Below the pieces are notes generated by a model. The model was given only the letters and a program-made list of their open reading frames with translations, did not search any database and was not told the DNA's origin. Source: Allobosea sp. Leaf344 (GTDB taxonomy: Bacteria > Pseudomonadota > Alphaproteobacteria > Rhizobiales > Beijerinckiaceae). From it: a DNA stretch of 42,726 nucleotides. The translations under genes and the position numbers were made by a program. Each line of letters opens with the position of its first letter. Position 1 is the stretch's first letter. The stretch is taken from NCBI RefSeq assembly GCF_001426225.1, contig NZ_LMRT01000016.1, forward strand, positions 165,541 to 208,266, in the 5' to 3' direction. This document shows positions 27,001 to 34,602 of the stretch, piece after piece.

Positions 27001-27417
27001 ATGGCACAGACCTTCAAGTTCGAACTCGTTTCGCCGGAGCGCATCCTGTTTTCGGGCGATGCGATCAGCGTCATCGTTCCCTCCGTCGAGGGCGAGATGA
27101 CGATCCTCGCCGGCCATGCGCCGCTGGTCGCGACGCTGAAGGCGGGCATCGTCTTCGTCCAGACGACGGATAATAACGGCAAGGAATTCTTCGTGAATGG
27201 CGGCCTCGCCGAGGTCAATGCCAGCACCACGACGATCCTGGCCGAGCAGGGCCGCTTCATCGAGGATGTGAACGCCAGCGTCCTGGAGCAGGAGATCGTG
27301 ACCGCCGAGACCCGCCTCGCGGCGACACAGGACGAGGCGGAGAAGAAGCGCCTGCACGACGTTCTGGTGCAGCTGCGCGAGTTCAAGCACGTCTTCGAGC
27401 AGCGCAGGGCGGCCTGA
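27001..27417 (+). CDS. atpC: ATP synthase F1 epsilon subunit
   Basis: A 138-residue epsilon subunit that sits on the rotor and can inhibit ATP hydrolysis. The N-terminal beta sandwich is clear: FKFELVSPERILFSGDAISVIVPSVEGEMTILAGHAPLVATLKAG, followed by FFVNGGLAEVNASTTTILAEQ. A helical C-terminal segment rich in Glu and Arg follows (about 95-138). AGGAAAG lies 6 bases before the ATG. It is the last gene of the operon and is followed by a terminator. Confidence 0.96.
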   Translation: MAQTFKFELVSPERILFSGDAISVIVPSVEGEMTILAGHAPLVATLKAGIVFVQTTDNNGKEFFVNGGLAEVNASTTTILAEQGRFIEDVNASVLEQEIVTAETRLAATQDEAEKKRLHDVLVQLREFKHVFEQRRAA

Positions 27418-27454
27418 TCGCGGCCCGGTGCGACGCCGACAGACCTAAAACCGA

Positions 27455-27476
27455 GGGCCGGGCGAGCGGCCCTTTT
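27455..27476 (+). terminator. Rho-independent terminator of the atp operon
   Basis: GGGCCG (27455-27460) pairs with CGGCCC (27467-27472) around a 6-base loop and is followed by TTTT. It begins 38 bases after the atpC stop and ends 5 bases before the stop of the convergent VOC gene. The U-run is short but the position is right. Confidence 0.7.
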
Positions 27477-27480
27477 GCGT

Positions 27481-27861
27481 TCAGAAATAGCTGATGAACT
27501 CCATCAGCGAGCCGTCGGGATCGCGGAAATAGACGCTGGTACCCTGGCCGCCGCGCCCGAAACGCGGCACGGGCCCGAGTTCGATCGGCACCGCTCTCGC
27601 CTCGAGATGGGCGATGGCCCCGTCGATCGGCCCATCCCAGCGGAAGCAGAGATCGCTGCCGCCCGGCGGCACCGGCAGCCGCGCTTTCGGGTCCGGCTGC
27701 AGCCCCGGGCCGTGGCAGTTCAGCTGCACGGCGCCGATGCGGTAGACGAAGCCGGCGCCATTGGCGACCACCTCCGCCCCCAGCACGTCGCGGTAGAAGG
27801 CGTTGCTGCGCTCCCAGTCGGAGACGTGGATGACGCAATGGTCGAAGCTGATCCGGTCCAT
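27481..27861 (-). CDS. VOC superfamily protein (glyoxalase/dioxygenase-like)
   Basis: A 126-residue vicinal-oxygen-chelate protein with two beta-alpha-beta-beta-beta repeats. Candidate metal ligands are H8 in FDHCVIHVSD and E121 in DGSLMEFISYF. The closing VYFRDPDGSLMEF is the family hallmark. I chose the ATG at 27861 because GGAGG abuts the ATG at 27867 and so is 6 bases from this one. The reaction is unknown; VOC members include glyoxalases, dioxygenases and resistance proteins. It is transcribed toward the atp terminator and lies just downstream of putA on the same strand (34 bases), so it may be read from the putA transcript. Confidence 0.88.
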   Translation of the reverse strand: MDRISFDHCVIHVSDWERSNAFYRDVLGAEVVANGAGFVYRIGAVQLNCHGPGLQPDPKARLPVPPGGSDLCFRWDGPIDGAIAHLEARAVPIELGPVPRFGRGGQGTSVYFRDPDGSLMEFISYF

Positions 27862-27895
27862 GCCCATCCTCCGCGCCAAGCGCGTCAGGATGCGC

Positions 27896-30800
27896 CTATT
27901 CCCCCATGGCGATCAAGCTGGCATTGCCGCCGGCCGCGGCGGTGTTCACCGTCACGGTCTGCTCGGTGGCGAAGCGCAGGAGGTAATGCGGCCCGCCCGC
28001 CTTCGGGCCGGTGCCGGACAGCCCGTGGCCGCCGAAGGGCTGCACGCCGACGACAGCGCCGATCATGTTGCGGTTGACATAGATGTTGCCGGTCGAGAGA
28101 TGGCGGGTGACCTCGGCCACCGTGGTCTCGATGCGGGAATGGACGCCGAGCGTCAGCCCGTAGCCGGTGGCCTCGATCGCCTGCACGACCTGGCGCAGCT
28201 GGCCCGACTTCCAGCGCACCACATGCAGGATCGGACCGAAATGCTCGCGGTCGAGGTCCTCGATGCGCGCGAGATCGATGAGATGCGGGGCGACATAGGT
28301 GCCCGGCAGTCCGGGTTCGCTGCCGGCCCAGCAGACCCGGCCGAGGCTGCGCATCGCCGCGACATGGGCATCGAGCTTCTGCTTGGCCGCAGCGTCGATC
28401 ACCGGGCCGATATGGACGGAGACGTCGCGCGGGTCGCCGAGACGCAGCATCGAGGCCGCCCCGGTGATCATCTCGATCATCTTGTCGGCGACATCCTCCT
28501 GCACCACGAGCAGGCGCAAGGCCGAGCAGCGCTGGCCGGCCGAGCGGAAAGCCGACATCACGACATCATCGGCCACCTGTTCGGCGAGTGCGGTCGCGTC
28601 GACGATCATGGCGTTGAGCCCGCCGGTCTCGGCGATCAGCGGTACGATCGGCCCATCCTTCGCCGCCAGAGCGCGGTTGATGGCACGCGCCGTCGCGGTC
28701 GAGCCGGTGAAGGCGACGCCCGCTACCAGCGGATGCGCGACCAGCGCGGCGCCGAGCGCCCCGTCGCCCGGCATCAGATGCAGGGCCGAGACCGGCACGC
28801 CGGCCTCGTGCATCAGCCGGACGGTGACGGCGGCGATCAGCGGCGTCTGCGGCGCCGGCTTCGCGACGACGCTGTTGCCGGCCACCAGAGCGGCTGCGAC
28901 CTGGCCGGCGAAGATGGCGAGCGGGAAATTCCAGGGCGCGATGCAGAGGAACGGGCCTCTCCCGCGCAGAATGAGCCGGTTCTCCTCGCCGGTCGGGCCG
29001 GGCAGGACGGTGGGAGAGGCGAATTTGGCCTCCGCCTCGGCGGCGTAATAGCGGCAGAAATCGACCGCCTCGCGCAATTCGGCGATGGCGTCGTCCAGGG
29101 TCTTGCCGGCTTCCGCCTGGAGCAAGGCGAGCAGCAGGCCGCGGCGCTGCTCCATCAGATCGGCCGCCTTGCGCAGGGCAGCGGCACGGGTGCGGGCCGG
29201 CACGGCGTTCCAGCCGGCGAAGCCCGCCTGCGCCGCGCGCAGCGCCCGGTCGGCTAGCGCGCTGCCAGCCTCGCGGACATGGCCGATAGGCTTGCCGTCG
29301 ATCGGCGAGAGAACCGGGCGGGGCGCCTCGCCCTCCAGCCTGCCGTCGATCAGCGCACCGGCCTCGGGGAAGGCTTGCGCGGCCGCCGCTGCGATCTCGC
29401 TCTGCAGGCCCTCGAGGCTCTCCGCATGACCGAGCTCGACGCCGGCGGAGTTTCGGCGCGTCGGGCCGTAGAGCTCGCCGGGGAGCGGGATGCGCCGGTG
29501 GCGGGCCGCTCCGGCATGGCCGATGATGTCGGCCGGCGGCACCAGCAGATCGGCGACCGGCACGTCCGGATCGCCGGAGATGCTGACGAAGGAGGAGTTG
29601 GCGCCGTTTTCCAGCAGGCGGCGGACGAGATAGGCGAGCAGGTCCTGATGGCCGCCGACCGGGGCATAGGTGCGGCAGGCATAGCCGGCGTTCTCCGACA
29701 GCAGCTTCTCGTAGAGTGCCTCGCCCATGCCGTGCAGCCGCTGAAATTCGAAATTCTCGGCGTCTCCGGCCATTTCGGCGACGGTCGCCACCGTCAGCGC
29801 GTTATGCGTCGCGAATTGCGGGATGATCCGCGGGCGCAGGCCGAGCAGCTGCCGGGCGCAGGCCTCGTAGTTCAGATCGGTCATCGCCTTGCGGGTGAAG
29901 ACCGGATAATCGGCGAGGCCGCGTTCCTGGGCCCGCTTCAGCTCGGTGTCCCAATAGGCACCCTTGACCAGGCGCACCATCATGCGCCGGCCGTGATGCT
30001 CCGCCAGCGCCGCGATATGGTCGATCACCGCGGAAGCCCGCTTCTGATAGGCCTGGATGGCGAGGCCGAACCCGTCCCAGGCGGCGAGGGAGGGATCGGC
30101 GAAGACCGCGTCGATCACGTCGAGCGACAATTCGAGCCGGTCGGCCTCCTCGGCATCGATGGTGAAGTTCAGGTCGTAGGCCTTCGCCTTGCGCGCGAGC
30201 TCCACCACCTTCGGCGTCAATTCGGCGAGGACGCGCGCCTGGTTCGTCGCGTCGTAGCGCGGATGCAAGGCCGAGAGCTTCACCGAGATGCCGGGGCGGT
30301 TCGGCAGCGGCTCATTGCCGGCGGAACGGCCGATGGCGTCGATCGCGGCGGCGTAGGACGCGAAGTAGCGGTCGGCATCGGCCTGGGTCCTCGCACCCTC
30401 GCCGAGCATGTCGAAGGAATAGCGGTAGAGCTTGCCGCTGCGGGAGCCGGCGCGCTTCAGCGCCTCCTCGATGGTCTGGCCCAGCACGAAATGATTGCCC
30501 ATCACCCGCATCGCCTGGCGCGTCGCGGTGCGCACGGTCGGTACGCCGAGGCGCTTGGCCAGGCCGCCGATGATGCCGGTTGGCGTCTCGCCGGGCTGGA
30601 TGACGCGGGCGGTGATGCCGAGCGCCCAGGCCGAGGCCGAGACCAGGAAGGCGTCCGATTTGGATTCGTGATGCGCGAAATCGCCCTGGCCGAGCTTGTC
30701 CTCGATCAGCCGGTCCGCCGTCGCCGCATCGGGCACGCGCAGCAGCGCCTCGGCCAGCACCATCAGCGCAAGCCCCTCCTTGGTCGACAGCGAATATTCC

Positions 30801-31009
30801 CGCAGCAACTCCTCAATGCCGCCGAGCCCGACCTTTCGAGTCCGGATCGCCTCGATCAGCCCGGTGGCACGCGCGTCGATCCTGGCGCGCGCCTGCGGAT
30901 CCTGCCTGACCTGCGCCAGCAGGCGGGTCGCCAGCGCGCCGTCATCCTCCGCGAAGGGCGCGCGGAAGGGGGGCAGGACCGGGGCGGCGGAGGGGGCGGG
31001 AACGGCCAT
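27896..31009 (-). CDS. putA: Bifunctional proline dehydrogenase / pyrroline-5-carboxylate dehydrogenase
   Basis: A 1037-residue short-form PutA that oxidises proline to glutamate in two channelled steps. The FAD-dependent proline dehydrogenase barrel occupies about 130-460 (MVRLVKGAYWDTELKRAQ, TYAPVGGHQDLLAYLVRRLLENGANSSFV). The aldehyde dehydrogenase half spans about 520-1000, with E794 in ETGGLNA and the nucleophile C828 in SAGQRCSALR. The ribbon-helix-helix DNA-binding domain of the E. coli protein and the long C-terminal extension are missing, so this form cannot repress its own gene. A separate AsnC-type regulator is divergent to it. GGAG lies 6 bases before the ATG. The product is probably peripheral at the inner membrane. 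Confidence 0.96.
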   Translation of the reverse strand: MAVPAPSAAPVLPPFRAPFAEDDGALATRLLAQVRQDPQARARIDARATGLIEAIRTRKVGLGGIEELLREYSLSTKEGLALMVLAEALLRVPDAATADRLIEDKLGQGDFAHHESKSDAFLVSASAWALGITARVIQPGETPTGIIGGLAKRLGVPTVRTATRQAMRVMGNHFVLGQTIEEALKRAGSRSGKLYRYSFDMLGEGARTQADADRYFASYAAAIDAIGRSAGNEPLPNRPGISVKLSALHPRYDATNQARVLAELTPKVVELARKAKAYDLNFTIDAEEADRLELSLDVIDAVFADPSLAAWDGFGLAIQAYQKRASAVIDHIAALAEHHGRRMMVRLVKGAYWDTELKRAQERGLADYPVFTRKAMTDLNYEACARQLLGLRPRIIPQFATHNALTVATVAEMAGDAENFEFQRLHGMGEALYEKLLSENAGYACRTYAPVGGHQDLLAYLVRRLLENGANSSFVSISGDPDVPVADLLVPPADIIGHAGAARHRRIPLPGELYGPTRRNSAGVELGHAESLEGLQSEIAAAAAQAFPEAGALIDGRLEGEAPRPVLSPIDGKPIGHVREAGSALADRALRAAQAGFAGWNAVPARTRAAALRKAADLMEQRRGLLLALLQAEAGKTLDDAIAELREAVDFCRYYAAEAEAKFASPTVLPGPTGEENRLILRGRGPFLCIAPWNFPLAIFAGQVAAALVAGNSVVAKPAPQTPLIAAVTVRLMHEAGVPVSALHLMPGDGALGAALVAHPLVAGVAFTGSTATARAINRALAAKDGPIVPLIAETGGLNAMIVDATALAEQVADDVVMSAFRSAGQRCSALRLLVVQEDVADKMIEMITGAASMLRLGDPRDVSVHIGPVIDAAAKQKLDAHVAAMRSLGRVCWAGSEPGLPGTYVAPHLIDLARIEDLDREHFGPILHVVRWKSGQLRQVVQAIEATGYGLTLGVHSRIETTVAEVTRHLSTGNIYVNRNMIGAVVGVQPFGGHGLSGTGPKAGGPHYLLRFATEQTVTVNTAAAGGNASLIAMGE

Positions 31010-31079
31010 GACGGCTCCGAGATGCGAAAGGATTGACGATGTGAAGCATCAGGCCGAAACCGGCGTGAATCAATTGGCG

Positions 31080-31093
31080 ATCTCGGCCGAGAT
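31080..31093. promoter_or_regulatory. 14-bp perfect palindrome between putA and its regulator
   Basis: ATCTCGGCCGAGAT is an exact dyad about 70 bases upstream of the putA start, in the putA/regulator gap. AsnC-type proline regulators bind dyads in this position, so it is a candidate operator. Because it contains the ATG at 31092, it also argues for a later regulator start. Confidence 0.4.
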
Positions 31094-31103
31094 GCCGTAT
31101 CAA

Positions 31104-31595
31104 ATGAGGCAGATCGATGTTTCGACGGGAATTGATGAGGTGCTGGACAAAACCGACCGCCGCCTGCTCGCTCTGCTCCAGGCCGATGGCCGCATCGCCG
31201 GCGTCGAACTCGCCGACCGGGTCGGGCTGTCGCCCACCGCCACCGGCGAGCGCCTGAAGCGGCTGACGCGCGACGGCTACATCACCGGCTACCGCGCCAC
31301 GCTCGATCCGCTGAAGCTCGGGCTCAACCTGCTGGTGTTCGTCGAGGTCTATCTCGACAAGACGACGCCGGACGCGTTCGAGCGCTTCGCCGCGGCGGTC
31401 AAGCGCGCCCCCGAGGTGCTGGAGTGCCATATGGTGGCCGGCGGTTTCGACTATCTCGTCAAGACGCGCGTCGCCGACATGAACGCCTATCGGCGCTTCC
31501 TGGGCGAGGTGCTGCTGGCTCTCCCCGCCGTGCGGGAGACGCGGACCTATGCCGTGATGGAGGAGGTGAAGACGGATGGTGCCCTCCCGGTCTGA
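31104..31595 (+). CDS. putR: Lrp/AsnC family regulator, probable proline-responsive PutR
   Basis: A protein of about 163 residues with an N-terminal helix-turn-helix (about 20-60; DKTDRRLLALLQADGRIAGVELADRVGLSPTATGERLKRL) and a C-terminal RAM ligand domain (about 75-155, with LGLNLLVFVEVYLDK and HMVAGGFDYLVKTRV). Divergent AsnC-type PutR proteins activate putA when proline is present in alphaproteobacteria, and this arrangement matches. The start is uncertain: ATGs at 31092 and 31104 and a GTG at 31140 are all in frame and none has a good ribosome-binding site. The GTG would give the most typical length of 151 residues. Function is inferred from family and position. Confidence 0.85.
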   Translation: MRQIDVSTGIDEVLDKTDRRLLALLQADGRIAGVELADRVGLSPTATGERLKRLTRDGYITGYRATLDPLKLGLNLLVFVEVYLDKTTPDAFERFAAAVKRAPEVLECHMVAGGFDYLVKTRVADMNAYRRFLGEVLLALPAVRETRTYAVMEEVKTDGALPV

Positions 31596-31720
31596 TCGCG
31601 AGGGGAGCGACGCTGCCCATGACGGGAGAAGCGCTGCCGATAATTTGTGCAGAAGATCGCTGCCTCACCGGAATTTGGCTTGACCTCTCCGTGACTTGCT
31701 TCAGTTTGGGCCCCGCGCTT

Positions 31721-31737
31721 GCGGCACGAGCCTTGCT
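31721..31737 (+). promoter_or_regulatory. Putative sigma-54 promoter of the ABC transporter operon
   Basis: CGGCACG (31722-31728), four bases, then TTGCT (31733-31737) match the sigma-54 consensus TGGCACG-N4-TTGCW with one mismatch. The invariant GG (31723-31724) and GC (31735-31736) are exactly 10 bases apart. A start about 12 bases downstream leaves a leader near 30 bases with GGAG placed well for the ATG at 31777. It implies dependence on an enhancer-binding activator. Confidence 0.55.
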
Positions 31738-31776
31738 GTGGGCCGCTGCCACTTTCGTCCCCGCCCGGAGACCCTG

Positions 31777-32850
31777 ATGTCCAGCCCCCTGACCGATCTC
31801 GCCGCCTTGCTGCCCCGCCGGAGCGCCCTGCGCCTCGCCGCCGTGACATTCGCGACGATTGCCGGGCTCGCCGGCGCCGGCCTGGTCAGTGCCCCGGCAC
31901 AGGCGCAGGTGCCGGTGCGCTTCACGCTCGATTGGCGCTTCGAGGGGCCGGCGGCGCTGTTCCTGATGGCCTTCGAGAAGGGCTACTTCAAGGCCGAGGG
32001 GCTGGATGTCACGCTCGATACCGGCAATGGCTCGCGCGAGGCGATCCCGCGGGTCGCCTCCGGCACCTATGATGTCGGCTTCGGCGACGTGAATTCGCTG
32101 ATCCGATTCCGCGACGAGAACCCCACCGTCGATCTCAAGGCGGTGATGATGGTCTATGACAAGCCGCCCTTCTCCATCGTCGGGCGCAAGAGCCGCGGCA
32201 TCACCGCCGAGGCGAAGAGCCTGGAGGGCAAGAAGCTCGGCGCGCCCGCGGCCGACGCCGCCTTCGCGCAATGGCCGATCTTCAAGACCGTCAACAAGCT
32301 CGACGACAGCAAGATGCGGCTGGAGAATATCGGCTTTCCCGTGCGCGAGCCGATGCTCGCCTCGGGCGAGGTCGATGCCGTCTTCGGCTTCGCCAATTCC
32401 TCCTACATCAATCTGAAGTCGCGCGGCGTGCCGGTCGACGACATCGTCGTGATGCTGATGGCCGATTACGGGGTGGAGCTCTACGGCAACGTCATCATGG
32501 TCTCGCCCAAATTCATGGCCGAGAAGCCGGAGGCGGTGCGCGGCCTGCTCAGGGCGATCACCCGCAGCGTCAAGGAGACCATCGCCAATCCCGATCTCGG
32601 GGCGCAGCTGGTGATCAAGCGCAACGACGTCGCCAAGCTCGAGGTCGAGCTGGAGCGGCTGAAGATGACGCTGGAGCAGAATGTCGTGACGCCCTGGGTC
32701 AAGGCCAACGGCTTCGGCGGCATCGACAAGGCGCGCTGGGACAGGGCGCTGGACCAGATCGGCCTGACCTTCTCGTTCAAGGACAAGGCCAAGGCGGGCG
32801 ACGCCTTCGTCGACAGCTTCCTGCCGGCGCCTGCGGACCGGAAGCTCTGA
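31777..32850 (+). CDS. ABC transporter substrate-binding protein, NMT1/SsuA-TauA type
   Basis: A 357-residue exported binding protein. The N terminus carries an arginine pair before a hydrophobic stretch (RRSALRLAAVTFATIAGLAGAGLVSAPAQA, cleavage near residue 43), possibly a Tat-like signal. The mature part begins VPVRFTLDWRFEGPAALFLMAFEKGYFKAEGLDVTL, the NMT1/THI5 fold opening. ASGTYDVGFGDVNSLIRFRDE forms the ligand pocket strand. GGAG lies 6 bases before the ATG at 31777. The ATPase and permease follow. Family members carry sulfonates, nitrate, pyrimidines or aromatic acids; the ligand here is unknown. Confidence 0.9.
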   Translation: MSSPLTDLAALLPRRSALRLAAVTFATIAGLAGAGLVSAPAQAQVPVRFTLDWRFEGPAALFLMAFEKGYFKAEGLDVTLDTGNGSREAIPRVASGTYDVGFGDVNSLIRFRDENPTVDLKAVMMVYDKPPFSIVGRKSRGITAEAKSLEGKKLGAPAADAAFAQWPIFKTVNKLDDSKMRLENIGFPVREPMLASGEVDAVFGFANSSYINLKSRGVPVDDIVVMLMADYGVELYGNVIMVSPKFMAEKPEAVRGLLRAITRSVKETIANPDLGAQLVIKRNDVAKLEVELERLKMTLEQNVVTPWVKANGFGGIDKARWDRALDQIGLTFSFKDKAKAGDAFVDSFLPAPADRKL

Positions 32851-32947
32851 GCGCGATCTTTCGCCCCCATCGGCATGCGGCTTGCAGGCCCATGCCGGCT
32901 CGCGCCTTTGCGGCGCGGGCCCCCGGTCCCGCCATCCCGGAGGTCGC

Positions 32948-33736
32948 GTGAGCGCCTTTGTCGAACTGCATGACGTCACGCATGTCTATGGCGGCGGCGA
33001 GGGTCCGCCGGCCGTGGCCGGGCTGTCGCTGGGGATAGGCGAGGGCGAGTTCGCCGCGATCGTCGGCCCCTCCGGTTGCGGAAAATCCACGCTGATGAAG
33101 CTGGCGACCGGGCTGCAGCGGCCCAAGGCCGGCACCGTCATCGTGGCCGGCCGCGAGGTGACGGAGCCGATCAAGATCACCGGCATGGCCTTCCAGAACC
33201 CGGTGATGCTGCCCTGGCGCACGACGCTGCAGAATCTGCTGCTGCCGCTGGAGATCGTGCAGCCGCATCGCGCGCGGCTGCGGGCGAACAGGGCGGAGTA
33301 TGTCGAGCGGGCCGAGATGCTGCTGGAGACGGTGGGGCTCAAGGGCATGGGCTCGAAATACCCCTGGCAGCTCTCGGGCGGCATGCAGCAGCGGGCCTCG
33401 CTGTGCCGGTCGCTGATCCACGAGCCGAAGCTGCTGATGCTGGACGAACCCTTCGGCGCGCTCGACGCCTTCACGCGCGAGGAGCTCTGGTGCGTGATCC
33501 GCGACCTGCACGCCGCCCGCGGCGTCACCGTGATCCTGGTCACGCATGATCTGCGCGAGGCGGTGTTCCTGGCGGACCGGGTGTTCTGCATGTCGGCGAG
33601 GCCCGGGCGGATCATCGCCGAACGCCGGGTCGACTTCGCCCGGCCGCGCGATCTCGACCTGACCTACACGCCGGAATTCGCGGCTGTGGTCCAGGAGCTG
33701 CGCGGCCAGATCCGCGAGGCGAGGGTGGCGGCATGA
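32948..33736 (+). CDS. ABC transporter ATP-binding protein (NrtD/SsuB/TauB type)
   Basis: A 262-residue ATPase that powers the importer. Walker A GPSGCGKST is at residues 40-48, the Q-loop in MAFQNPVMLPWRT near 83, the signature LSGGMQQR at 142-149 and Walker B LLMLDEP at 162-168. The switch histidine is in VTHDLREA. I chose the GTG at 32948 because GGAGG lies just before it and the conserved fold starts within 10 residues. The stop overlaps the permease start by 4 bases (ATGA). It belongs to the ATPase class that works with NMT1-type binding proteins. Confidence 0.94.
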   Translation: MSAFVELHDVTHVYGGGEGPPAVAGLSLGIGEGEFAAIVGPSGCGKSTLMKLATGLQRPKAGTVIVAGREVTEPIKITGMAFQNPVMLPWRTTLQNLLLPLEIVQPHRARLRANRAEYVERAEMLLETVGLKGMGSKYPWQLSGGMQQRASLCRSLIHEPKLLMLDEPFGALDAFTREELWCVIRDLHAARGVTVILVTHDLREAVFLADRVFCMSARPGRIIAERRVDFARPRDLDLTYTPEFAAVVQELRGQIREARVAA

Positions 33737-34503
33737 CGCGCGCGAGCTGGCTGAAACTGGCGCCCTACCTGTTCACCATCGGGTTCTTCCTGCTGTGGGA
33801 AGCGGCCTGCCGAGTCTTCGCGATCTCGGCTTTCATCCTGCCGCCGCCCTCCGCGATCTGGGCCGCTCTGGTGCAATACCAGAAGCCGCTCTACACCAAC
33901 GCCTTCCACACGCTGTGGATGACGAGCGCCGGCTTCGGCCTGGCGATCCTGTTCGGCCTGGCGCTGGGGCTGCTCGTCGGCTCGTCGCGGCTGATCTATG
34001 CCGGGCTGAACCCGCTGCTGGTCGGCTTCAACTCCATCCCCAAGGTGGCGGTGGTGCCGATCCTGGTGATCTGGTTCGGCGTCGGCTGGCTGCCGCCGGT
34101 GCTGACCGCCTTCGTGATCTCGTTCTTCCCGATCGTGGTCAATGTCGCGACCGGCCTCGCCACGATCGAGCCGGAGACCGAGGATGTGCTGAAGGCGCTC
34201 GGGGCCAGCCGCTTCGACATCATGACCAAGGTCGGGATACCGCGCTCGCTGCCCTATTTCTTCGGGGCGCTGAAGGTCTCGATCACGCTCGCCTATGTCG
34301 GCTCCGTCATCGGCGAGCAGAACGCCTCGAATCTCGGCATCGGCAATCTGATCACGCGCGCCTCGGCCGATTTCAACGTGCCTTTGATCTTCGCGGCGCT
34401 GATCGTGCTGGCGGTGCTCGGCGTCTTCCTGGTCGCTATCGTCGACATCGTCGAGGCGCGGATGACCGGCTGGGCCAAGCGTTCGCAGCTGGGCAATGCC
34501 TGA
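33733..34503 (+). CDS. ABC transporter permease (NrtB/SsuC/TauC type)
   Basis: A 256-residue inner-membrane permease with about six helices. The EAA loop that docks the ATPase reads DVLKALGASRFDIMTKVGIPRSLPY (central residues 155-180). The start overlaps the ATPase stop by 4 bases. The protein ends soon after a cytoplasmic tail, VEARMTGWAKRSQLGNA. It forms a standard three-component importer with the two upstream genes. Confidence 0.94.
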   Translation: MTRASWLKLAPYLFTIGFFLLWEAACRVFAISAFILPPPSAIWAALVQYQKPLYTNAFHTLWMTSAGFGLAILFGLALGLLVGSSRLIYAGLNPLLVGFNSIPKVAVVPILVIWFGVGWLPPVLTAFVISFFPIVVNVATGLATIEPETEDVLKALGASRFDIMTKVGIPRSLPYFFGALKVSITLAYVGSVIGEQNASNLGIGNLITRASADFNVPLIFAALIVLAVLGVFLVAIVDIVEARMTGWAKRSQLGNA

Positions 34504-34511
34504 GGGCCGCC

Positions 34512-34553
34512 AGCGCCGGCCGGGCTGCCTCGGCCGGTGGCGGTGCCGGCGCT
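34512..34553 (+). other. Perfect 9-bp inverted repeat between permease and CoA-ligase genes
   Basis: AGCGCCGGC (34512-34520) pairs with GCCGGCGCT (34545-34553), and the 24-base interior can form a further GC-rich stem. It lies 9 bases past the permease stop. There is no U-run, so it is more likely an mRNA-processing or attenuating structure than a full stop. Confidence 0.45.
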
Positions 34554-34602
34554 AAGGCGCTACTGAGGGAGCGCTCGCCACCCGCTCTACGCCGATCGTC
34601 CC

